Assembly (NCBI GenBank): GCA_033782935.1
Contig: JAWQEG010002498.1
Coordinates: 106,888 to 170,887 of the forward strand
DNA from: Petrolisthes cinctipes
Taxonomy: Eukaryota > Arthropoda > Malacostraca > Decapoda > Porcellanidae
Reading direction: 5' to 3'
Length of the DNA stretch: 64,000 nt
Position 1 is the stretch's first letter. The number at the start of each line of letters is the position of its first letter. This document shows, one piece after another, positions 34,668 through 46,854 of the stretch. The notes under the pieces are model-generated. The model saw nothing but the letters and a program-made list of their open reading frames with translations. It was not told the origin of the DNA and made no database searches. The translations under genes were made by a program, and so were the position numbers.

Positions 34668-36105
34668 CTATCCGTTTCAGCGCCGGACAGACGCTGTTTT
34701 TCGCAAGTATCTCCTAAACGAATCGTTGTATTAATATAATATTTCAACACACTATCTTTAACACCCGGGCGTAATTTATGGCGGACATACAAAGAAAAGA
34801 GAGCAGGTTACAACAAAGCTAGAGGAGCGTCTCCGAACCTGTTCGTTAACACAGACTTAGACACACGACACTCATACGTTCTCTCCCAAGAAACTATGGG
34901 AAGTCCCAAGCAATGAAAACGGACACTCATCACGCCACTAGCAGCGAGAGGGGGGGAGAGAATGCGTACGAATCTAGAAAACGTAGCGGGCTATGACATA
35001 ATCAACCTTTCGACACTAACACTTAAAGAAAATGGAATAATAAATGAGTAAAATACGGACACAACACATCCGGGTGTGAACTACTGCTACCACACTCACA
35101 GCTTGTCACAGTCATTGTCAAAAATAGATAGCAATACTTATAAATCAATAATAATAATTCAGACACACGTAACAATATATATATATATATATAATAGTGT
35201 AGGATTTAATGATGCAAACATGATAAAACAAAATTTATTCACAATCACTGTCAAGGAAAACGTCATCGTCTTCATCATCACTGGCTTTCACGTTTGTACA
35301 ATGTGGCAAGACGAAGAACAAACGCTGTCCTGCATCCACGGGGGCAAATGGACAACATTGTTGCTAATAGGTGCGCCTCGGCAGTCAATGATTTCTACCC
35401 TGTCACTACTTGAGTCATAGCCTCGGACTGTTTGGTACCTCATACCTCAGAGAGAGGGGGAGGGGATGCGGGAGACTGAATATTCAATTAAGGCATAAAT
35501 TGGTTATTTAAAAAGGTAAAGAACACATGAAGCAACCATGAACGATTATATTTGGTTGCCCAAAACCAAAATTAATCATTTTTCTGGTGGCCTTAGACAC
35601 GTGGGTTATTATCCGGCTATACGACCATTAACAACGGGATTAGCTATTGCTTTAATGGTCATTTGACCCACCCTGGTTTTCATGTCCACACACAACGGTA
35701 ACTGTATTAAACAATATTACTAATGAACGATACGTATATACATACTGTCATAAAAAAAATAAAAAATGGAAGGTGGATGGTGAAGAGTGAAACGGGGAGG
35801 GGGATAATGAGATATTGGGGTAGGGAAGGAAGGAATGGTGTGGGGGGATTTCGGGGTGTTGGTGGAGGGGTTACACGAGTACCCCACACTCGTCCGATTC
35901 TCTATAACGCCTTAGATATGATGACTGGATTAGGCTTAATATCACTCGGTAAACTCCTAACATAACACATATAGTAATATGGTATGTCAGCGATAAATTA
36001 CGCCCGGGTGTTAAAGACAGTGTGCTGAAATATTATATTGATACAACGATTCGTTTAAGAGATATTTACGAAAAACACCGTCTGTCCGGCGCTGAAACGT
36101 ATTAG
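34668..36105. mobile_element. TA-flanked TIR transposon in the CSD/ISL2EU spacer
   Basis: Terminal repeats of about 130 bp: CTATCCGTTTCAGCGCCGG... on the left, the inverse ...CCGGCGCTGAAACGTATTAG on the right, continuing through AACACCCGGGCGTAATTTAT. TA flanks both ends (34666-34667, 36106-36107). The unoccupied site is seen in unit 1 at about 6180-6190 (TGAACTAAATCTCAC). No transposase is recognised. A short minus-strand acidic coding scrap near 35215-35380 could be a remnant. Confidence 0.8.
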
Positions 36106-36138
36106 TAAATCTCACTACGGGAAATAAGCTGCTCAGCA

Positions 36139-38096
36139 ACAGCATTTAGAAATGGAACTGCCCAAGATAACACAGCTTATTTAAATGTTACATGTTCTAG
36201 CTATTTTATGTTATATTTTTATAATCTCACAAAAAGATACTGCATTATCATTGTAGTCAACAGAAAGACATAAAATCAAAATAAACTGCCACCTTCAAAT
36301 ATCAAATAAATATGTTTTAGAATAGTTATTTCATTTATTCTTTGACTTGTGTATTGAAAACTGCAATACAAAATTGTTGGTCATATAATATTGCGTTTTC
36401 TGTGTAAAAATAGAAAAACTTCATTTTGAATGCTATATATAATATATAAATAACGTGAATAATAATTATCTATCTATCTATTGCCAGACGCCTTAATCCC
36501 CGAAGGGATGGCCACAAATGAATCGCCTCCATGAACCTCTGTTAAGTCCGTTGTCGTCAACATTGGGTCAGTCCGAATCCGATGCAAGTCATTGTTTACT
36601 GTGGCAGTCCAATTTTTTAAGGGGTAAGGTCTCTAGCCCAACCTTTTTAGTCGCCATTTACGACACTTACAGGAAACGTGAGGAGGTCGTTACTACCAAA
36701 GGGTGTTATAGTATACTACCAATACTAGGCACGGTTTATTCACAGAGTATACAAGTACGTCTGGGCAGGTCCTAGGCTCACTTCATGCCCATGAGAGGAA
36801 GACGCCTGACGCCCAACCACCGCAGCGACGGCAGCAGCAGGCAGGTAAACTGACAGAATTTCAGCAGGTTCTTTTATGTTTGATGAAATTAAGACATAAT
36901 TTACTCTTCAAAGAATTGGCATATAGATTTGGTGTTCATCAGTCTACAGCTTCGAGAATATCCCTGTGTGTGATAGATGCTCTGAATGTTAACTTGGTAC
37001 CAACACTTGTATTTTGGCCTGATAGTGAGGAAGTGCGGAGAACTCTGCCAATGTCATTTAGAGATAGCCTACCTTTCTATCATGTATTGCCATAATTGAT
37101 TGTTTTGAGATATTCATTGAAAGACCAAAGGATTTACTGGCAAGGGCACAAACATACTCAAACTACAAAAGCCATAATACTGCTAAATATCTCATAGCAA
37201 TTGCTCCACAAGGCAGTATTTCATTTATATCACAGGGATCGATGGGGTGGACGTACAATACATCTGATAAGTGCCTCACTGAAAACAGTTCATTTGTGAA
37301 TAACCCAATACCAGGAGATGTTATCCTTGCTGATAGAGGTTTTAATATTAAAGACAGTGTTGCATTATACAGTTGCAATTTAGAAATACCAGCTTTTACA
37401 CGAGGAAAGAAGCAACTGAGTATGATAGAGATTCAGGACACAAGAGAAATAGCATCTCAGCGAATTCATGTAGAAGGTGTCATTGGTCATCTTAGGAATA
37501 AGTATACTATGCTGCAGGATACTCATCCTCTTACCATGCTACAAAGCGATGATTCAGGTCTCACCTGCCTTGACAAATGTGTACGAGTAGCATGTGCCCT
37601 TGTGAATATGTGTCCCTCAGTCGTTCCTTTGGATTAAACACAATGTACAGACATTTTGTTCACATATTGCATCTTACCACATTGGTGGTGTTGACCATGG
37701 CTTGGTATTAGTCCGTATGTTTATAATAGATAGTATGTCTGGCAATAGATAAATAGATAAATATTATTCACGTTATTTTTATATTATTCTTGAGTTATAG
37801 CATTCAAAATAAAGTTTTTCTATTTTTACACAGAAAACGCAATATTATATGACCAACAATTTTGTATTTGCAGTTTTCAATACACAAGTTAAAGAATAAA
37901 TGAAATAACTATTCTAAAACATATTTATATGATATTTGAAGGTGGCAGTTTTTTTTTATTTTATGTCTTTGTGTAGACTACAATGATAATGCAGTATCTT
38001 TTTGTGAGATTATAGAAATATAACATAAAATAGCTAGAACATGTAACATTTAGGTAAGCTGTGTTATCTTGGGCAGTTCCTTTTCTAAATGCTGTA
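36139..38096 (+). mobile_element. ISL2EU/IS4EU-like DNA transposon, copy 3 (both TIRs present)
   Basis: TIRs of about 350 bp at 36139-36487 and 37737-38096 are inverse copies (ACAGCATTTAGAAATGG... / ...TTTCTAAATGCTGT; inner ends CTATTGCCAGAC / GTCTGGCAATAG). The transposase is central. Homology between the two arms continues outside the TIRs into the CSD promoters, so the whole unit is a large imperfect palindrome. It is the most complete of three copies. Confidence 0.85.
36757..37637 (+). pseudogene. ISL2EU-like DDE transposase, copy 3
   Basis: The reading frame SGQVLGSLHAHERKTPDAQ... runs without stop into GKLTEFQQVLLCLMKLRHN and LAYRFGVHQSTASRIS to 37095. The presumed start codon of copy 1 reads ACG here (36757). 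A one-base shift near 37090 separates it from the catalytic half ([36 protein letters not shown], ending SVVPLD). All D-D-E residues are present. The shift is shared with copy 1, so copies apparently spread or were duplicated after inactivation, or a +/-1 frameshift is tolerated. Confidence 0.85.
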
Positions 38097-38559
38097 GATT
38101 TGAAATTTACTTCTTAATTTTGGCAGGTCATCAGGTAATTACCTGTTGACCTTAATTATTAAAAGGAGTGTATGTTGGTCCTTGTCTGTGGTCGGACGAC
38201 TTTGAGACTGGGTCGTGGAGAGAGTAGATGTATGTTTTGTGCTCTCTCCTCTAGCTGCCAGGGCCTGCCGCACCGGCAGTAGTTTCTTTTTTTTTCACCC
38301 TTCTGGTGACCACTAGGCTTAGCTAGTAGTCATTCCCTCCATAGCTGGTAGTAGATATAGTAGGTGTCTACATCTTTATTCTGAGATCAACTTTGCCTCC
38401 TACCTATGGTGGACTCCCTCACTGATAGCTCTGGGTGTGAATAGACACAGTCGGACCACCTTAGTGTGGGTTGAGAGGTTGATCTCAAACATTAGTTAAT
38501 TAGGGCTGGTATTATCCCTTTCTGGTGTTTTCTTTTTTTCTTCCCACTTCCCCCCATCC

Positions 38560-39894
38560 TTGGGGGAAGTGGTCACTATGTTGCCTTACCTCCCAACCCC
38601 TCCTCCATATAGCAGAGGAGGCGGCCATGACCGACCACCACCACGAAACGACGGACGATACGAGACTCGAACACCCCTCGACATAGACGTTAAGAATGCT
38701 TCATTTGTCATGTTTCATGCCACTGGTTCGGCCCCACTAGCCAGCCTCAATCCCTTCATTGTTCAAAAGGTAATTGATGGCTGGGCTGGTGAGGTTGAAT
38801 CGGTTAAAAGACTTGCATCTGGAGACATCCTTGTTAAAACTTTCAATTCAAAACAAGTAGCAAGTTTGCTGAAATGTCGTCAGTTTCACGATTATAAAGT
38901 TGAAGCCAAGATTCCTCAAGCCATGAATTCCTGCAGGGGAGTAATCACCTGTAGGGATTTAATGATGATGGAAGAAACAGAAATAATCGAGGAAATGAGG
39001 AACCAAGATATCATTGACGCTAGATTTACAACTCGTTTAGAGGATGGTATGAGGAAGAAGACTGCAACACTTATTTTGACTTTTGGCAAAGTTTCACTTC
39101 CTGAAACTGTCAAAATCGGATATGAAATTGTTAATGTAAGACCCTTTATCCCCAACCCTCTTAGATGCTTGAACTGTCAGATTTATGGACACGGAAATCG
39201 TACTTGTAAGGCTTCTTCTCCAGTGTGTGGCAGGTGCGCGACGCCTGGCCATGCTGAGGAAAAGTGCACATCAGTGGAGCTCTCCTGCTTTCATTGTAAG
39301 GGTACTCACTCCACTTCCTCGAGGGATTGTCCCAAGTGGAAGCTGGAGAAGGAGGTCTGCTCGGTGAAGGCAGTGCGAGGTATCTCCTATCATGATGCGA
39401 GGAAGGTGGTGATGGGATCGCAAGCGACTCCATCACCCAATGTCTCGTATGCATCGGCGGTGATATCTCGACCCGTGATGTGTACTATTAGTACTCAGAC
39501 TGAGTCAGAGCCGAGCGAACAGGCTGAACAATCTACTTCTACACCTACTATTATTACCCCCTCTAAGACTATTACCCCATCTACTAACTCCTACTCTCGG
39601 ACTGCAGCTTCTTTGCAGTCAGAGAAACAACAAAAGAAGAAGTCAGACAAGTCAGACAAAGTTAACTACACCACCCTAAAACCAAAGTCACTTCCTTGCA
39701 CACACCCTACTCCCACTTCATCGGGGGAGAGAAGGGATAGCTCTTCCTCGGTGGAGTCTGGGAGACTCACCATTGATGAGGAAGCAATGGATGTCTCCGG
39801 ACGCAAGAACCGGGAAAGGTCCCCCGGTAGCTACTCGCCACGCGGCGGGCGGCACAAGAAGACTAAGCGCTCAGGCCGACCCCGTAACGCTTAA
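38560..39894 (+). CDS. ORF1 (gag-like, zinc-knuckle protein) of element A2
   Basis: A 444-residue open frame. The conserved N-terminal domain (LNPFIVQKVIDG, PETVKIGYEIVNVRPF) is followed by three knuckles (CLNCQIYGHGNRTC, CGRCATPGHAEEKC, CFHCKGTHSTSSRDC), a Ser/Thr-rich middle and a basic tail (RGGRHKKTKRSGRPRN). No stop or frameshift was seen; the first in-frame ATG is at or near 38578. ORF1 proteins of I-type elements bind element RNA and form the ribonucleoprotein. ORF2 starts 6 bp after the stop, an arrangement consistent with reinitiation. Confidence 0.85.
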   Translation: MGEVVTMLPYLPTPPPYSRGGGHDRPPPRNDGRYETRTPLDIDVKNASFVMFHATGSAPLASLNPFIVQKVIDGWAGEVESVKRLASGDILVKTFNSKQVASLLKCRQFHDYKVEAKIPQAMNSCRGVITCRDLMMMEETEIIEEMRNQDIIDARFTTRLEDGMRKKTATLILTFGKVSLPETVKIGYEIVNVRPFIPNPLRCLNCQIYGHGNRTCKASSPVCGRCATPGHAEEKCTSVELSCFHCKGTHSTSSRDCPKWKLEKEVCSVKAVRGISYHDARKVVMGSQATPSPNVSYASAVISRPVMCTISTQTESEPSEQAEQSTSTPTIITPSKTITPSTNSYSRTAASLQSEKQQKKKSDKSDKVNYTTLKPKSLPCTHPTPTSSGERRDSSSSVESGRLTIDEEAMDVSGRKNRERSPGSYSPRGGRHKKTKRSGRPRNA

Positions 39895-39900
39895 ACCGCC

Positions 39901-42900
39901 ATGCTCACTGTACTACAGTGGAATTGTAGAAGTCTTGGGAATAAAATGAACAAAATATCAATATTACTACACACACACAGGCCAGACGTCATCTGTTTAC
40001 AGGAGACAGGGTTGGAGAATCACTCTGACCCAACACAATTTAAACACTACAACGCATACAGGAGAAACGATGGACACGGAGTAGCAATATACACACACAA
40101 ATCACATCCACAGACACAAATAACATTAAACACTACTCTGGAAGCCATTGCTTGCAGAGTGAAATTACACAACACCTACATATCCATCTGCTCTCTTTAC
40201 TGTCTGCCACGCGGCCCCATTGACAGTAATTCATTACAAAATTTATTTAGACAACTTCATGGTAAAAAATTAATACTGGGCGACTTTAATGCCCATCACT
40301 GTCAGTGGGGAAGCTTAAGAACTGATGCTCGCGGAGGGCAGATGGCAGATATTATATTACAATCCAACCTCTGCCTCCTGAACGATGGTCAAGCCACCAG
40401 GGTTGACGATCGTTCTGGCAACTTTTCGGCCATTGATTTGTCTCTGGCCTCCCCGGATATACACCAGGATTTTTCTTGGCATCCTGAGTCCGACTCCCTT
40501 GGAAGTGACCACTTTCCCATCTGTCTCTCTTATTCATATCATACTGTTTCGGCCCCTTTGGTACCAAAATTCAATTTTAAGAGAGCAGATTGGGGGTCTT
40601 TCGGGAGGATCGTCGACTTAGATATATCCGGGGAGGTCATAGAAGAAAAGATGCGAAATTTAACACAAAAAATTTTACACGCAGCCGAGGTTGCTATTCC
40701 CAAAACCTCTATAATTCGAAATAAGCGTGAAGCACATTGGTGGTCAACGGATTGCCGAGAGGCATTAAGGAAACGTAATAGGAGATACAGGATTTTTGAC
40801 AATCAGCCCACTCAGAACAACTTTAAAGCTTACAAACGGGCGAGGGCTGAGGCAAGGAGAGTAATTAATAGAGCTAAATGGGACTCTTGGCGGTCGTTTG
40901 TGTCCACGGTGAATCATTTTACACGACTTACAAAAGTCTGGTCCACTATAAAGATATTAAATAACAAACGCCCGTATACTCCCATCACCACTCTTCAAGT
41001 GGACAACAACATCTACGACGATCCCGTGGACGTAGCAAACGTACTTGCCAGGAGTTTCTCAAAAGTAAGTAGTTCAGCCAATTACGACCAACGTTTTCTC
41101 CATCACAAATGTATGGCTGAACTACAAGAGATAGACTTTGCCACAGAAGACGTAGACTACCCATACAACCGGGAGTTTACGATAGATGAACTTCTCCTTG
41201 CCCTAAGATCCTGTAAAGACACCAGTCCTGGACCTGACACCATAACGTACGGTATGATCCGGCATCTTGGCCAGGATAACCTGGTCAAGTTGTTTGCAGT
41301 GTATAATGAGATTTGGGTGTCTAACACCTTCCCAAACTCATGGCACTTTGCGTGGGTCATACCGATACCTAAACAGTCTGGTCGTCTTGTGAATCTCAGT
41401 TCATTTCGACCTATTGCGTTAACTTCTTGCCTCTGTAAAGTCATGGAGAGAATGATAAATAATAGGCTACTTTTTGTTTTAGAAGCGAAGGGTTTATTGA
41501 GTGATCGACAATGTGGCTTCCGGAGACACCGGAGCACAGTTGATCACTTGATGAACCTGGAACATTGTATTTCAAAGGCATTTGCCAATAAAGAATTCAT
41601 GGTAGGGGTGTTCTTGGATATCCATAAAGCCTATGACATGACATGGTGACTCGGTATTCTGATGAAGCTTCACGGTTATGGTTTAAGAGGTAATTTGCCC
41701 ATTTTCATGAACAACTTTTTGCGTGACGGAAACTTTTCTGTCACCCTTCCCTGTAATGTAACATCGGACATTTTTGTCCAAGAGAACGGGGTGCCACAGG
41801 GAAGCGTGCTTAGTCCAACACTTTTTAACATCATGATCAATTATATTCTGTCATCAGCTCTAGTCCCCAGGAATCTTAAATACTCGTTGTATGCTGATGA
41901 TTGTGCAATGTGGCACTCGTCACGTAATGCACAGTTTTCAGTAGGACGGATTCAAGCAGCGCTTGATTCTGTCCACCAATGGGCCTTACAGTGGGGTTTT
42001 AAGTTTTCCGTTCCTAAGTGTACCGGAAGTAATTTTTAGTAAATGTAGAGTACCTCAAATTAACGTAACGTTAGATGGCCAACCGGTACCATTTCATAAT
42101 TCATTTAATTTTTTAGGAATTCATTTTGACCAAAGATTAAATTTTACACATCATGTTAATAATTTGCTTGTTCGTTGTGAAAAACCTTTAAATGTCCTTA
42201 AGTACCTATCAGGTACCACATGGGGAGCCGACAGGAAATCTTTATTAATGGTGTATAAGACCCTTATTCGTACAAAGCTAGACTATGGCTCACAGGTGTA
42301 TGGGTCGGCATCAGATACAACACTAGGGAGATTGGATGTGTACCAGAATAAATGTTTACGTGTGTGTTTGGGAGCTCTGAAGTGTACACGTGTAGCTAGG
42401 ATGGAGGTGGAGGTGAACATACCTCCTCTCCGACTTCGACGGGATCAACTCGCACTCAACACCGCTATGTCAACGATCCGGAAGTCGGAGATCGGCAACG
42501 TAGCCAGTGCCTCCCTTCAACAACATCACTACCTTCACCACGGAAGAAGGAGGCCACTGGCTGTACGCCTCCACCAACTAGCCGAACAACTACAAATAGA
42601 CCTCGGGGACTGCGACCAGTTTATCATCAGCAAGATACCACCGTGGGAGACACCCAACTTCGGCGTCAACACATCGTGGTTGCCATCATCAAAAGAAAAG
42701 GCGCCGGAGTTGGAGATACACCACCTGTTTGGTGGTATCATCCGCAGTCACCTGGGGTCTCACCAAGTGTACACTGACGGCTCCAAGTCAGATGAATGTG
42801 TGGGTGCGAGTGTATGGTCGAGTGAATGTGAACTTAGGTACAGATTGCCGATACATACATCTGTGTTTACAGCTGAACTTTTCGCTATAGACAAAGCCAT

Positions 42901-43582
42901 AGACTATGCACTAAATTCTCGTCATAATTCGATAGTCATTTTCTCAGACTCCAAGTCAGCCCTTCAGGCAATTAACTCATGTCAAACTATTTCCAATGAA
43001 ATCCAGGGTCGCATCATCAATAAGTTGCACTTATGCAACAAGTCCTTCACTCTGATCTGGGTGCCCGGGCATTGTCGTATTTATGGCAATGAACGGGCAG
43101 ACTTACTTGCGAAATCGGCTGTAGAGCTCGAGGAGACTTGGGACGTCTTTCGTGATCTACAGTCGTGTCTATCCCTCGGAAAGAAATCAATTAATATTCT
43201 GTGGCAAGGTCAGTGGACCAGACTTAACATCAACACCATCAAGCCTCAACTGGGTAATTGGGCCACTGCCAACCGGCCCAATCGTTTAGAAGAACGAATC
43301 CTGGCAAGAATTAGAACCAACTGCACCAGAATAACTCATTTAGAACCATATATAGACAAACGTTTTCCACCGCATTGTAACACCTGCAATGCGGTGTTAT
43401 CTATCAGTCATATCATCCTGCATTGTCGGCGATTTGTGGGGGAACGTGCTTCCCTCATAAGTTACTGTGATGCAGTAAAAGTCCCCTTCACACTCTCAGC
43501 TCTCTTAGGTGATGGGGATGGTGATGTGACTGATAAATTGATGACTTTCTTGAGGGAGACCGAACTGATCAGAGTGATGTGA
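39901..43582 (+). pseudogene. ORF2 of element A2: endonuclease, RT, RNase H, zinc motif (two lesions)
   Basis: ATG at 39901 (MLTVLQWNCRSLG). Endonuclease: CLQETGL, GDFNAHH, LGSDHFPI. RT: RPIALTSCLCK, FLDIHKAYDMTW, YADDCAMW. RNase H: VYTDGSKSDE, AELFAIDKA, FSDSKSALQ, GNERADLLAK. The C-terminal finger is CNTCNAVLSISHIILHC. Lesion 1: TGA at 41647-41649 directly after DMTW, where A1 has Arg. Lesion 2: a frameshift near 42035, shifting the remainder into the frame ending 43582. It would otherwise be complete at about 1220 residues and serves here as the reference for the in-frame deletion in A1. Confidence 0.9.
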
Positions 43583-43785
43583 CTTTTTATTACTATTGTT
43601 CTTACCATTTTGTATGTCTTTTTTTCAATTATGAATGTTATAAATTATGTGTTGCATATATTGTATATTATGATGTATTAGCTAGGTTTAGCGATTGTCT
43701 AAGATAGGTTTAGCGAGTTGTCTGTCTAGGTTTAGCAATTGGCTGGAATAGGTATTAGTCTAGTTAGCTATTGGTTGAGTAGGTA

Positions 43786-44992
43786 CTATTGCGGACAAAA
43801 GTTTCTTTCTACTCCGGGTGATAAGTCCTCACGATTGCTGCCCATTTTCTGGCCGGCTGGTTGCTGTTGGCTCGAGAACTACACCACCGCGTAAACCAGC
43901 AACCGAACAGTTGACTGTCTCGGATTCAGATAGGAAGTAATTTACCCCCCCCCCCTCTCTCTCTCTCATGTGTATAGCATATACAGTAAATAAATATTTG
44001 CATTAGATGATAGGTAATATCAGGTGCAAAACAAAATAATGACTATTGCACAAGATAACCCAGTACTACTATTTGTGAGAAATCACACAAAAGCTGAAAT
44101 ATTACTAGAATAAACTGAATCATAGTTCATACTAGTGTGATTTTAAGCCCACACAAGCATGCAGTAAAATGAAAAATGATATACCTCATTTAAAATGCAA
44201 TGGGAGCAATGACCCTTTGAAAGTAATGTTGGCTGTGTTCACTATTATGGTATCTTTTCAAGGACTTGGTCTGTAGCATACGGCTGTCTCATTACCGGAC
44301 CACTGTTCGATTCATGCACTTAGATTTTCTCCATATAACCTGTAGTTCTATATTTGCAGCACCTATATGTAATATATCCATTTATATATGTTTTTATATT
44401 TACTTTTTAAGTCAGTCATGTTTCCACTAGTTAAAAGAAAGTAACTTTTTTTTCCCCGGACAGTCCATAGGACATCTTATTCACAAAAGCAAAGTTCATT
44501 CTTTCTTAAGATAATAATTATTTTCTTCTTAAGCGTTCGTTCATGCTCCGAAATCAAAATAAAAACTCATACTAATAGAATAGCAACACCATTCACTGTT
44601 TCGAAATAAGCCTGAAACACTATGGGAGATCAGTAATGCAAGCATACGAGCAAGTGCAAACTCTGATATGCCTAGTGAATACAGGCCCTGGCTACGTGTA
44701 AAAGGAAAATGGTATATTAATGATACAGTCAGCGTTCAAGATGTTAAATACTAGTACTGGCATTTTCTTCTTGTTCAGTTATTACTTGCATTGCACCTGA
44801 TATTACCTATCAACTAATGCATCTATCTATATGCTATACATTTCCTATCCGAATCCGAGAAAGTCAACTGTTCGGTTGCTGGTTTACGCGGTGGTGTAGT
44901 TCTCGAGCCAACAGCAACCTGCCGGCCAGAAATGGGCCAGCAGTCGTGTGGACTTATCACCCGGAGTAGAAAGAAACTTTTGTCCGCAATAG
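43786..44992. mobile_element. TA-flanked TIR element nested in the 3' UTR of A2
   Basis: About 150-bp inverted ends: CTATTGCGGACAAAAGTTTC... at the left and the inverse at the right, including the GTAAACCAGCAACCGAACAG segment. TA lies at 43784-43785 and 44993-44994. The interior (43930-44840) is AT-rich with no recognised gene. Confidence 0.85.
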
Positions 44993-45274
44993 TACATAGA
45001 TTAGTTTATTAGCTAGGATGTTAAATTAAGAAATATTATATTTGTATGAAGGTACAAAATAGAAAAATTAGTATATAAGTTTAGTTTTAAGTTTAAATGT
45101 AATAATAATAATAAATGCATAAAATAATATGCAAGAAGCTAAAATTAAAATAATAATAAATAAATAAAATAAAAAAATAAATAAAAAATAAAAGGCCTTA
45201 ATTAATGACCAACACCATGGTCGATAGGCCAGGAAAAAAAAAAAAAAAAAAAACACACACACACACTTGTCTGT

Positions 45275-45850
45275 ACTCTGGGGAACGTTGCTGGGGAGAC
45301 ACTCACCAGCCATGGCCCAGTCAACACCTCTACCAACCAACACCACTTCCCCTGCTGACCGTCTTGTTGGCAGGGTGAAATGGTTTAACCATTTGAAGGA
45401 CTATGGCTTTGTTACCTACGACGAGCGAGATTACTTCGTCCACAGGAATCCTTCTCTCTGCTGCCACCACCTCACTACCATCACTGGGGGACGGAGAGGA
45501 GGTGTCCTTCACTGTGGAGGAAGGGAGAAAGGGCGTGGAGGCTACCAACATAGCCGGACCTGATGGTGGGCAGGTCCTAGGCTCACTTCATGCCCATGAG
45601 AGGAAGACGCCTGACGCCCAACCACCGCAGCGACGGCAGCAGCAGGCAGACATCGTCACCGTCTGCACCAAGACTGCTGTTGCCTTAGCTGCAGAAGGGT
45701 TAAGTCGTCTCTCTGACCTCCTCCTGAACATCTTTAGGAGAAATGGCTTACCAACAATAAGCATTTCTCCTGATCAACAACAACCACCCACCACCACCAA
45801 GAAACGAGGCAGCAACACGGCACGACAGGGGAGGTGAGAGTAGACACCCT
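45275..45850 (+). pseudogene. CSD gene, right arm of unit 3: CSD fused to transposase N-terminal segment
   Basis: ATG at 45312. The CSD reads GRVKWFNHLKDYGFV and YFVHR, then a 5-nt deletion at about 45446 (AGGAATCC versus AGGAAGGGCATCC in the intact copy) shifts the frame. The later frame restores LGDGEEVSFTVEEG and IAGPDGG. The coding sequence then continues in phase into GQVLGSLHAHERKTPDAQPP and the Gln-rich stretch identical to the N-terminus of the ISL2EU transposase. It continues as ADIVTVCTKTAVALAAEGLS, an unrecognised helical segment, and PTTTKKRGSNTARQG. GGGAGGTGAGAGT near 45828 looks like a splice donor. The DIRS element interrupts the gene at 45851. Confidence 0.8.
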
Positions 45851-46075
45851 TTATTGGTATAGTGGAACCAGCACAGCTGGATTGCTATAGAATACACCCC
45901 TTCTCCAGCCCAGGCCCCGTATAGGCATAATCTGGGCTAGAAGGGTCTATTCCGTGACGATCATCAGAAGTAAATTAAAAAATTCAAATCTGGCGCTGTA
46001 CTGATATGGGAGCCACCTGGTGGTAGCCTGTAGAGGTACTGACCCCGCTCTGGGACAGCCGACGCTCGTCCACTC
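45851..46075 (+). repeat. DIRS left inverted terminal repeat
   Basis: Begins TTATTGGTATAGTGGAACCA and runs to CGACGCTCGTCCACT. Its inverse is found at 52987-53209 with few mismatches. Confidence 0.9.
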
Positions 46076-46854
46076 TGTTCCGGAACACGTACCTGTCAAC
46101 ATCTACGCTCCTCGCTGCTACGCTATGGTATTGTGTCACGTGTTCCTGCTATCGTTTCTTTTGTGTTCTAGTGGCTAGCCTGCTTTGCAGATGTATGTGT
46201 GTGTTTGTGTTTTTGGTGTGTAAGGGTATTAGTGAGGGGAATTTTTTCCTTTCCTGGGGCTAGTTCATTTTTCTTCCCTGGGGGAGGGGGCTCCTTTTTC
46301 GGGGTTTTCTCCCCTTCCCTTCCCTTTCACCCTTCCTCCTGCCACTAGTACACTTATTTGGTGTTTTGTCCTCGGGGCTTTTTGGTTTTTTAGCGAGGTT
46401 TGCCTCCCCACGTGGTGTGGGTGTGGGGCTACTTAGCCCTCTTGGTGTTTTCCCCGAGTGTTGTGTAGGTTTACGCGGGGTGTGGGGAGCGAGAATTGTG
46501 CCTAGGTTCTCTCCTCCTTTCCCCAGCGTGTTTTTCTGTGTTTATTGTTTTTTCCCAGTGTGTGGTTACCCTGGGTTTCGCCCCTCAGGCTGTCTGTGCC
46601 TCGCCTTTGGGGGCCTGCAGACCGGGTGGGGGGGGGTTTCCCCCGCTCCTACGGGAGGGGATTTTCTTCGGTTTACGGGGTTTTTCCCTGGTTGGTGCGC
46701 GTGGGGTTATTGTTGTGAGTCCTGTGTCCCCTGGGAGCAGTGGGCCACTCCTCCCGCTCTACCCTCTCTGTGTTATTGTGGTTTCCCGTGTTTTTACTGT
46801 GTACCCGTGATTTCACGTGCTAACCCATGTTTGTGTTTTTCTTTTCTCCATCAG

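Larger units (their letters stand above)
38190..45265 (+). mobile_element. I-superfamily non-LTR retrotransposon A2, full length
   Basis: CTTGTCTGT at 38181-38189 and 45266-45274 is the target duplication; the interrupted sequence is the 5' UTR of the CSD gene (compare 11790-11820). 5' UTR 38190-38559, ORF1, a 6-bp gap, ORF2, then a 3' UTR with AGGTTTAGCRATTGTCT-like short repeats (43680-43760), a nested MITE and AT-rich sequence, ending in poly-A (about 45234-45252) plus (AC)n. Few lesions suggest a fairly recent insertion. Confidence 0.9.

Noticed and set aside
35076..35420. 114-codon plus-strand frame inside the TA-flanked element
   Set aside because: No domain. The opposite strand has a slightly more gene-like acidic scrap, but neither could be assigned.
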